Source: an uncultured Kiritimatiellota bacterium (lineage in GTDB: Bacteria > Verrucomicrobiota > Kiritimatiellia > RFP12 > UBA1067). From it: a stretch of DNA of 7,243 nucleotides. Below are positions 1 through 5,504 of this stretch, in pieces (within the stretch, counting starts at the first letter, position 1; every line of letters begins with the position of its first letter). Both the position numbers and the translations under genes were made by a program. Under the pieces are notes generated by a model. The model was not told where the DNA came from. It made no database searches and worked only from the letters and a program-made list of their open reading frames with translations. The stretch spans positions 1 through 7,243 of the forward strand of contig CAKULR010000089.1 of assembly GCA_934667295.1 (NCBI GenBank). Direction: 5' to 3'.

Positions 1-136
1 CCGGCGCGGACGGCACGGCGGCCTCGACCGACGCCCGCCGCGCAAGCTCGTCCGCCGGCGCGGCGTTGTCGGCCGTCCCGGCGGCCCACCCGCACCACGC
101 CGTACCCGCCAGGAGACAGCAGAATACTCTCTTCAT
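1..136 (-). CDS. Partial exported protein, N-terminus only (third gene of the operon)
   Basis: The frame opens at the ATG whose first base is 136 and is still open at the left edge, giving 45 complete codons. The product begins MKRVFCCLLAGTAWCGWA and continues into an Ala/Asp/Glu-rich stretch: a short basic n-region, a hydrophobic core and small residues, as in a Sec signal peptide with cleavage near WA-AG or soon after. There is no convincing lipobox. The start lies 13 bp after the glycosidase stop, preceded by a weak purine-rich AAGTGG, so it is probably co-transcribed with that gene. No family can be assigned from so short a piece; given its neighbours it may be another secreted carbohydrate-active protein, but that is inference only. 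Confidence 0.7.
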   Translation of the reverse strand, partial: MKRVFCCLLAGTAWCGWAAGTADNAAPADELARRASVEAAVPSAP

Positions 137-137
137 A

Positions 138-169
138 CCACTTAACTACTTAACCGCTTAATCTCTTGA
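138..169. repeat. Imperfect tandem octamer repeat, four units
   Basis: Read on the plus strand, the units are CCACTTAA (138-145), CTACTTAA (146-153), CCGCTTAA (154-161) and a degenerate TCTCTTGA (162-169). The first three share CTTAA in exact 8-bp register. On the coding (minus) strand the array gives the last codons of the glycosidase, its TAA stop, and the weak ribosome-binding region of the next gene. It is AT-rich compared with everything around it. It may be a simple-sequence repeat that can change length, or chance. Confidence 0.6.
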
Positions 170-2150
170 TCTCGAACACGACGGCCTCGTTCGGCGGAAA
201 GACGATGCCGTTCGCCTTCACGTCGCCGCGCCACACGCGGCCGAGCGTGCCGTCCAGTGTGATGGGGCACGTGATCGCGCGCGGCTCGAAGTTGATGCCC
301 ACGACGACGGTCGAGCCGTCGGGGACGGGGTGCTCGGTGAAGGCGACGTAGGGGCAGTCGCCCTTCGCGACCTTCGTCCGGATGCCGGCGATTTTGGCCG
401 CCTCGCGGAACATCAGGTAGTACGGCATCACGTGCGGACCCGTCAGGCAGTCCGTGCGGGCGATCGTCGCGCGGTCCACGGGCGCGTTCACGACGACGAC
501 CCAGCCCTTCCCGTAGCGGAACTTCGTGAAGACGGGCTCGCCGTCGGACGCCTTGCCCAGCACCTCGCATTCGCGGGCGATGAGCTTCGTCGTGAAGCCG
601 TCGTAGCAGTTCAGCGCGCGGTCGGGGTAGGCGGCGAGCGTGAAGTTGCGGTTGATCGGCGCGCGGCAGCCGTAGTCGATCTCAAGCCCGGTCTTCTGGC
701 GGAAGTGCGTGTAGCGCGAGTTGCCGCCGTGGACCACGAGCACCGTCGCGCCCGCCTTCGCCTTGTCGAAGAAGCGGCACTGCGCGGGATAGGAGTAGCC
801 CTTGTCCTGGTCGACGGACGCGACGACGTAGAGGTCGCTTTCGGGCAGTTCCTGGTTCTCGGCGCCGGCGAAGACCGGGTCGAGCCCCGCCTGGCGGCAG
901 AGCAGGTAGCAGCCGAAGCCCGGCTCCCAGCCGCGGATCTTCTCGGGGACGACGACCACGCAGTTCGGACGGCGCGCGGGCAGCTTCCTGAACGGCAGCG
1001 TCGCGCGAAAGTCCTGGAACGCCCTCATCTCCAGCATGACCGGCTTCGGCGAGTAGTCCTGGCGCAGGAGGCCGAGCTCGCGCTCGCACGCCGTGAGCGT
1101 ATAGGGCGGGAAGTCCAGCACCTCCTGGTCGGAGTTGCACCACCAGAGGCAGCCCTTGAGGTCGTTCGCCCACGCGCTGAACAGCGTCGTGCGCATGCCC
1201 GAGGCCGTGCGGGCGTCGCTCGCGTAGCCCGTGCCGAGGTTGCCGACCTCCTCCACGAAGCAAGGCTTGCCGCCGAGGTCGCGGTAGAGGAGCGATTCCG
1301 CCGTGGGGTGCAGGGCGACGCGCATCGTGTTGAACGCCTCCCTGCCACAGCCGGGCACGTAGAGGGCGTAGGGGTGCGTGCAGAGGATGTCCGACACCTC
1401 GCCGTTCAGGCGGATCGGCGCGGCGTCCGTCTCGCACGTCGAGAGGGAGTGCATGCCGGAAACGACGGGGCGCGTGGGGTCGCAGAGGCGGATTGCGGAG
1501 CCGATGTGCTCCATCCAGTTGTAGAACGCGGCCTGGCCCGCCTCGTGCGCGCCCATGCAGTTGCACTCGTTGCCGTAGTCCCAGGCCGCGATGGCGGGGT
1601 GGTCCCTCAGCGCGGTGACGAAGTGCTTCACGAAGCGCGTCTGCCACATGACCGCGACTGGATCGGTGAGCACGTTCTTCTCCTCGAAGACGGCCGGCAC
1701 GAACTGGCGTCCGCTCATCCAGCCCGTGACGATGCCGACGATGAGCTTGATGTTGTTCTTCTGCGCGACGTCGCAGAAGAAGCGGAAGCGCCGCATCATC
1801 TCCTCGTCCACGCCGGCCTTGTTCTGGAGCGGCCTGTTGTTCTGGAGGAAGGAGCGGTAGCTGCCGCCCGCGTTGCAGTCGCCCGTGAGCGGCTGGAAGT
1901 CCGGCCAGAGCGGGAAGACGCGCATCACGGTGACGCCGTGCTTCGCGAGCTCGGCGAGTTCGCGCTCCACGACGTCCGGCGCCCACTGGCTCCACATGTA
2001 CATGCCGGCGTTCTTCGCCCAGTAGTTGCAGCCGACGAAGAACTCGCCGTCCGTGAAGATGTTCCGCGTCGCGTAGTCCGCCGCCGGCGCGGCCCATGTC
2101 CCGCCGCAGGCACAGGCGGCGAACGCCGCCGCGATCAGGAGCTTTTTCAT
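150..2150 (-). CDS. Secreted clan GH-A glycoside hydrolase (GH5/GH42-like architecture)
   Basis: A 666-residue protein predicted to cleave beta-linked glycans outside the cytoplasm. Residues 1-20 (MKKLLIAAAF, then small residues to TWA) form a signal peptide. Residues 35-345 look like a (beta/alpha)8 barrel of clan GH-A: a strand-4 Asn-Glu pair in DYGNEC (N194, acid/base E195), THPYALY after strand 6 (H259, Y261), a strand-7 motif CFVEEVGN (likely nucleophile E301, with E300 as the alternative), and LWW at 335-337 on strand 8. Residues about 395-560 resemble the GATase-like trimerisation domain seen in GH42 enzymes, and about 600-664 a small beta-sandwich ending VVFEIKR. The exact GH family and substrate are not identifiable by eye. 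The start is supported by AAAGGA at 2159-2164, 8 bp before the ATG. The gene follows the oxidoreductase by 45 bp. The mature protein has 23 cysteines, which is odd for an exported enzyme. Confidence 0.88.
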   Translation of the reverse strand: MKKLLIAAAFAACACGGTWAAPAADYATRNIFTDGEFFVGCNYWAKNAGMYMWSQWAPDVVERELAELAKHGVTVMRVFPLWPDFQPLTGDCNAGGSYRSFLQNNRPLQNKAGVDEEMMRRFRFFCDVAQKNNIKLIVGIVTGWMSGRQFVPAVFEEKNVLTDPVAVMWQTRFVKHFVTALRDHPAIAAWDYGNECNCMGAHEAGQAAFYNWMEHIGSAIRLCDPTRPVVSGMHSLSTCETDAAPIRLNGEVSDILCTHPYALYVPGCGREAFNTMRVALHPTAESLLYRDLGGKPCFVEEVGNLGTGYASDARTASGMRTTLFSAWANDLKGCLWWCNSDQEVLDFPPYTLTACERELGLLRQDYSPKPVMLEMRAFQDFRATLPFRKLPARRPNCVVVVPEKIRGWEPGFGCYLLCRQAGLDPVFAGAENQELPESDLYVVASVDQDKGYSYPAQCRFFDKAKAGATVLVVHGGNSRYTHFRQKTGLEIDYGCRAPINRNFTLAAYPDRALNCYDGFTTKLIARECEVLGKASDGEPVFTKFRYGKGWVVVVNAPVDRATIARTDCLTGPHVMPYYLMFREAAKIAGIRTKVAKGDCPYVAFTEHPVPDGSTVVVGINFEPRAITCPITLDGTLGRVWRGDVKANGIVFPPNEAVVFEIKRLSG

Positions 2151-2195
2151 GTTCGTGTTCCTTTCAATCCGTGTTCAAGTCGTTCCGAAGCGCGT

Positions 2196-4073
2196 TCAGC
2201 GCGCGGCGGCGGCAGGGGGGACGCCGGGGATGAGCGCGCCGAGGTTGTAGTTCTGCGGCGGCTGGCGCTTGCCCGTCCCCACGCCCTTCGCCATGAGCGC
2301 CTTGAGCGCGTCGAGGTGGTGCGTGTAGACGCCGCGTGGACGGCACCCCTTCTCCTTGCAGACGCGCGCGGCCATGCCGACCACCTCGCCCATCATGCCC
2401 GTCGTGCGCATCACGCGCACCGTGCCGAGCGCGACGTGCGTGACGGAGATGTTGCGCCCCGCCATGAAGAGGTTCGCGACGTTGCGCGAGTAGAGGCACC
2501 GGTAGGGGATCGGGTAGGCGTAGTGCTTGTTGTGCGTGCAGATCGACCGGAACGGCTCGCCGTCGTAGTGCTTCGTGTTCTTCGGCATCGGGTAGTGGAG
2601 GTCGATCGCCCACGTCGTGCAGCAGGTGCCGTCCGGGTGGGGACGGTACTCGAAGACGTCCTGCTGCGTGAGGATGTGGTCGCCCAGCAGGCGGCGGCTC
2701 TCGCGCTTCCCGGCGACGTAGGCCACCCAGTCGAACGCGCGCTTCGCGTACTTCGCCCTGCGCGCGGAGGCGTTCTTGAGGTAGGACCAGTTCGAGTAGG
2801 CGACGAGCATCCCGTAGTCGCGGATGCGCTCGAACTCGGTGATCTGGTCGCGCATCATGCCCGTCTCCCAGTCCCAGTCGCCGCGCGTCCCGTACTCGCA
2901 GTTCTGCTCGTTGAACGCGATCATCCCCGGACGCGCCGGGAAGGCGACCGCCGACGGCAGCTCCTTCGTGTACCACTGCACGCTCGCGCCCATCGTCATC
3001 GTGTCCGCCTTCTCCGGCGCCATCTCCTCGCCCGTCTCGGCGCGCGACTCGCGCCCCATGCGGAAGTCGGCCCCCGCGAGCGCGCCCACGCAGGCGTCGC
3101 CCGTGCAGTCCGCGAAGAGCGGCGCCGCGAAGCGCGTGAGGGAGCCGTCGACGACGTTCACGCCCGTCACGCCCGCGATCGCCGCGCCGTCCGCCGTCTT
3201 GTCCACCGCCACCACGCGCGTGTTGAGGAAGAGCGAGATGTTCTTCTCGGCGGCGACGGCATCGAGCGTCCGCTTGTCCTCGTAGACGGCAGCGGGCTGG
3301 GCGTTGCCGCCCTTCGCCGGACCGATCTCCGCCACGACGTCGCCGAGGCGCGGGTAGGGCCCGAGGTTCATGTAGCCGCCCAGGTGGACGCGCACCTCGC
3401 TCGAATTCGCGCCGCCGAGCATCGGGCGGTCCTGCACGAGCGCGACCTTCAGCCCGAGGCGCGCCGCCGAGATCGCCGCGCAGGTCCCGGCAATGCCCCC
3501 GCCGCACACCACGAGGTCGAACGCCTTCTCCGCCACCGCCTTCTTCACGCACGGCTTCTCCGGCTGCGTCCCCGTCGTCAGGCAGACCGCATCGCACCGC
3601 GCGTCGAAGCCCGTGAGGTCGTGGAGCGCGATCCGCGCCGTCCCCGCCTCCAGCCGGATCGCGCCGGCGGACTGCCACCGCCAGTCGCCCGATCCCGTCC
3701 CCAGTTCGTTCGGCAGCGCCGTGCCGTTCACCAGCACCTGGAACGTGCCGGCCGCATGTTGACTCCACGGCGCCGTCCAGTTGCGCGTGTAGGCGTAGAC
3801 GTTGTAGAGCCCGGACGCGGGCACCTTCACCTCCACCGTCGCGTCCGCAACGGGCTTCCCCATGCCGTGCGCCAGCAGGAACGGCGACCCCATCACGTCC
3901 ATGAACTGCGCGTCGTTCACCCACCCGCCGAAGTCGGTGAACCGCTCCGCCTCCATGACGACGGTGTGCGCCCCGGACGTACCCTCATCCCCCCCGTCCG
4001 CGCGTCCTGTTGCCGCAAAACCGCCCGCCGCCGGCAGACTCGCCAGCAACGCCAGAAAATCCCTTCGCTTCAT
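2196..4073 (-). CDS. Exported FAD-dependent oxidoreductase with N-terminal beta-sandwich domain
   Basis: A 625-residue flavoprotein of the FAD_oxidored type. It starts MKRRDFLALLASLPAAGGFA: the twin arginine with RDFL and an Ala-rich core resembles a Tat leader, which would suit a protein exported folded with its cofactor. Residues about 36-167 form a sandwich-like module (EAERFTDFGGWV at 41-52, LVNGTALP at 114-121, ALHDLTGFDARCDAV at 149-163), a type common in front of this enzyme family and resembling carbohydrate-binding folds. The Rossmann motif is DLVVCGGGIAG (186-196). ADCTGDACVGALAG (321-334) and NLFMAGRNISVTHVALGT (534-551) are the conserved later FAD-domain stretches. The electron acceptor and substrate are unknown; oxidation of a sugar ring or hydroxyl is a guess from the glycosidase next door. 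This start was chosen because it has a leader and AGGA at 4084-4087, and because the upstream frame runs through a promoter and a transposase stub. Confidence 0.9.
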   Translation of the reverse strand: MKRRDFLALLASLPAAGGFAATGRADGGDEGTSGAHTVVMEAERFTDFGGWVNDAQFMDVMGSPFLLAHGMGKPVADATVEVKVPASGLYNVYAYTRNWTAPWSQHAAGTFQVLVNGTALPNELGTGSGDWRWQSAGAIRLEAGTARIALHDLTGFDARCDAVCLTTGTQPEKPCVKKAVAEKAFDLVVCGGGIAGTCAAISAARLGLKVALVQDRPMLGGANSSEVRVHLGGYMNLGPYPRLGDVVAEIGPAKGGNAQPAAVYEDKRTLDAVAAEKNISLFLNTRVVAVDKTADGAAIAGVTGVNVVDGSLTRFAAPLFADCTGDACVGALAGADFRMGRESRAETGEEMAPEKADTMTMGASVQWYTKELPSAVAFPARPGMIAFNEQNCEYGTRGDWDWETGMMRDQITEFERIRDYGMLVAYSNWSYLKNASARRAKYAKRAFDWVAYVAGKRESRRLLGDHILTQQDVFEYRPHPDGTCCTTWAIDLHYPMPKNTKHYDGEPFRSICTHNKHYAYPIPYRCLYSRNVANLFMAGRNISVTHVALGTVRVMRTTGMMGEVVGMAARVCKEKGCRPRGVYTHHLDALKALMAKGVGTGKRQPPQNYNLGALIPGVPPAAAAR

Positions 4074-4083
4074 GTCCGCTCTT

Positions 4084-4087
4084 TCCT
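4084..4087 (-). promoter_or_regulatory. Ribosome-binding site of the oxidoreductase
   Basis: On the minus strand AGGA (within AAAAGGAAAGAG) sits 10 bases before the ATG at 4073. It supports this start over the far-upstream in-frame ATG at 4409, which belongs to transposase-derived sequence. Confidence 0.6.
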
Positions 4088-4094
4088 TTTCTCG

Positions 4095-4123
4095 TTCGAT
4101 GTGGTTCGTTTCGATATGGTTCG
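4095..4123. repeat. 15-bp-period direct repeat in the oxidoreductase leader
   Basis: Plus-strand TTCGATGTGGTTCG (4095-4108) and TTCGATATGGTTCG (4110-4123) differ at one base of 14 and are separated by one T. On the coding strand this gives four CGAA blocks at regular spacing between the predicted promoter and the ribosome-binding site. It could be a tandem operator for a regulator or an mRNA-level element; the role is inferred from position only. Confidence 0.6.
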
Positions 4124-4157
4124 CGGGGCCGATAGGACAAACCGCGTCTTCCCACAC

Positions 4158-4166
4158 AGTATACCA
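4158..4166 (-). promoter_or_regulatory. Probable extended -10 promoter of the oxidoreductase-glycosidase operon
   Basis: The minus strand reads TGGTATACT, an extended -10 (TGn followed by TATACT, one mismatch to TATAAT). There is no good -35 hexamer at 16-18 bp, which extended -10 promoters can tolerate. Transcription would begin near 4151, giving a leader of about 78 nt that holds the 15-bp repeats. Confidence 0.45.
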
Positions 4167-4216
4167 CAAACATGGGGGACGCGATGTACCCGCCCCACCC
4201 CCGGCACGGAACGCAC

Positions 4217-4257
4217 GGGAGGGTCGCGCTCCTGCGCGACCGGGCTCTCCGACCGGG
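4217..4257. repeat. REP-like palindrome with flanking direct repeat
   Basis: Perfect 8-bp inverted arms GGTCGCGC (4222-4229) and GCGCGACC (4234-4241) enclose a TCCT loop. The stem is preceded by GGGAG (4217-4221), comparable to the short conserved head next to REP hairpins. CGACCGGG occurs twice in direct orientation (4237-4244 and 4250-4257) with CTCTC between. Only one copy is in the window, so the repetitive nature is inferred. It has no T-tract on either strand and so is not a standard intrinsic terminator. Confidence 0.5.
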
Positions 4258-4460
4258 CGCGAAGTGGCCGCCTCCCGGTGCGAGCCATCCCCGCCGAGGC
4301 GCGTGAAGACGTTCCAGAGGTTCGCGGAGATGACCGACAGCCCGGCGAAAAGCGCGGTCTGGGCGAGGGAATGCGCCGTGAAGCCGCCACAGCCCCACTG
4401 GTTCTTCATCTCGTCGAAGACGTTCTCGCAGTCGCCGCGCTCGCGGTAGAGAGGTAGGTT
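4254..4460 (-). pseudogene. C-terminal remnant of an IS4-type DDE transposase
   Basis: The minus-strand frame from 4460 reads NLPLYRERGDCENVFDEMKN and then a segment containing WGCGGFTAHSLAQ, LSVISANLWNVFTRL and HREAATSRP. LYRERGDCENVFDEMK fits the IS4-family YREK signature exactly: Y, two residues, R, three, E, six, K (Y codon 4446-4448, K codon 4404-4406). The E is the catalytic Glu of the DDE triad. About 69 residues survive. Upstream the frame meets a TAG at 4470-4472, so the N-terminal part with both catalytic Asp residues is missing. At the other end, recognisable homology stops beside the REP-like element near 4257. The stub stays open in frame with the oxidoreductase, which is probably coincidence in GC-rich DNA. 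It is inactive. Confidence 0.75.
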
Positions 4461-4462
4461 TA

Positions 4463-4471
4463 TGCTATACT
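4463..4471 (+). promoter_or_regulatory. Probable extended -10 promoter of the glycosyltransferase gene
   Basis: The plus strand reads TGCTATACT, again an extended -10 with TATACT at 4466-4471. No -35 resembling TTGACA lies at the right distance, which would fall inside the transposase stub. Predicted transcription would start around 4477-4480, only a few bases before the ATG at 4483, implying a very short or absent leader. Confidence 0.45.
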
Positions 4472-4482
4472 ACCGCATATCT

Positions 4483-5496
4483 ATGTGGCTCTCCATCGTC
4501 ATTCCCGTCCTGAACTCCGAAAAGACCCTGCCCGCGTGCCTGGCGGCGATCGCCGCGCAGACGCTTCCGCGCACGGACTACGAGATCGTCGTCGCGGACG
4601 CCGGGTCGTCCGACAACACCGTCGCGATCGCCCGCGCCGCCGGCGTCGACGTCGTCACCGCCAACCCCCTCCGCACCGGAGAGGCCGGCAAGACCGCCGG
4701 CATCAAGGCCGCGCACGGCGAACTCATCGCCCTCGTCGATTCGGACAACATCCTGCCCGATCCCACCTGGCTCGCGCGGATGCTCGCCCCCTTCGCGGAC
4801 CCCGACGTCCTCGCGACCGAACCCCTCTCCTACACCGTGCGTCCGCAGGATCCCGCCCTCACCCGCTACTTCGCCCTCCTCGGGATGAACGACCCCCTCT
4901 GCCTCTTCACGCGGAACTACGACCGCACCTGCGTCCTCACGAACCGCTGGACCGGCCTCGACGTCGCCCAGGAGGACTGCGGCGACTGGCTGAAGCTGCG
5001 CCTCACGGGCGACGCCCTCCCCACCATCGGCGCCAACGGCTTCGTCTTCCGCCGTTCCCTCCTCGACGGCGCGAACTGGGATCCCTACCTCTTCGACATC
5101 GACATCCTCTACGAGCGCATCCTGCGCGACGGCGCCGTCTGCGTCGCCAAGGTCAAGACGGGCATCGTCCACCTCTACTGCGCCCGCCTCGGCGACTTCG
5201 CGCGCAAGCAGCGGCGGCGCATCCGCGACTTCCTCTACTTCGCGCAGGAGAAGCGGCGCACCTACCCCTGGAACCGCCAGCGCCGCGCCGGAATCGTCCT
5301 CTTCTGCCTCTCCACGGCAACCGTGCTGCCCCTCGTCGTGCAGATGCTCGTCGGCATGCGCCGCCGCCGGGACGTGGCGTGGTTCTACCACGTCCCCGTC
5401 TGCATGCTCACGCTCGCCATCTACGGCCTCGGCGCGCTCGCCCGCCTCCTCGGCCGCCGCCCGGCCCCCGCCGACCGCACCAACTGGCAGAGATAA
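4483..5496 (+). CDS. Family 2 glycosyltransferase, membrane-anchored
   Basis: A 337-residue inverting GT-A glycosyltransferase that would transfer a sugar from a nucleotide-sugar donor at the inner face of the membrane. It begins MWLSIVIPVLNSEKTLPACL, the standard GT2 opening strand. EIVVADAGSSDNT (34-46) follows, then the metal-binding DxD as VDSDN (85-89), and an acceptor-side segment IGANGFVFRRS (182-192). A basic stretch (240-268) precedes two hydrophobic segments (about 269-292 and 299-324) that should anchor the C-terminus. Acceptor and product are not readable; a surface polysaccharide or glycolipid is likely. An alternative ATG at 4462 would add seven residues (MLYYRIS), but it overlaps the -10 box and breaks the usual GT2 N-terminus, so 4483 is preferred. 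There is no Shine-Dalgarno before 4483. The gene is divergent from the oxidoreductase operon and converges on the deacetylase with an 8-bp gap. Confidence 0.88.
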   Translation: MWLSIVIPVLNSEKTLPACLAAIAAQTLPRTDYEIVVADAGSSDNTVAIARAAGVDVVTANPLRTGEAGKTAGIKAAHGELIALVDSDNILPDPTWLARMLAPFADPDVLATEPLSYTVRPQDPALTRYFALLGMNDPLCLFTRNYDRTCVLTNRWTGLDVAQEDCGDWLKLRLTGDALPTIGANGFVFRRSLLDGANWDPYLFDIDILYERILRDGAVCVAKVKTGIVHLYCARLGDFARKQRRRIRDFLYFAQEKRRTYPWNRQRRAGIVLFCLSTATVLPLVVQMLVGMRRRRDVAWFYHVPVCMLTLAIYGLGALARLLGRRPAPADRTNWQR

Positions 5497-5504
5497 AAGC
5501 CGCC

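Noticed and set aside
2164..3924. A minus-strand 586-codon frame overlapping the oxidoreductase
   Set aside because: Low-complexity Arg/Gly-rich translation in a shifted frame of a clear FAD enzyme.
4222..4241. The GC-rich hairpin as an intrinsic terminator
   Set aside because: No T-run follows on either strand, and it lies upstream of, not after, both adjacent genes.
4074..4409. Extending the oxidoreductase 112 codons upstream to the ATG at 4409
   Set aside because: The extra segment covers the transposase stub, the REP-like hairpin and a likely promoter, while MKRRDFL at 4073 has a leader peptide and ribosome-binding site.
330..4457. A plus-strand open frame of 1375 codons opposite the glycosidase and oxidoreductase
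   Set aside because: It is Arg/Ala/Val/His-rich, has no recognisable domain, and runs antisense through two well-supported genes and the promoter/REP region. It is a by-product of high GC at third codon positions.
5497..5504. A bidirectional terminator between the converging glycosyltransferase and deacetylase genes
   Set aside because: The gap is 8 bp and I see no hairpin with T-tracts overlapping the two gene ends.
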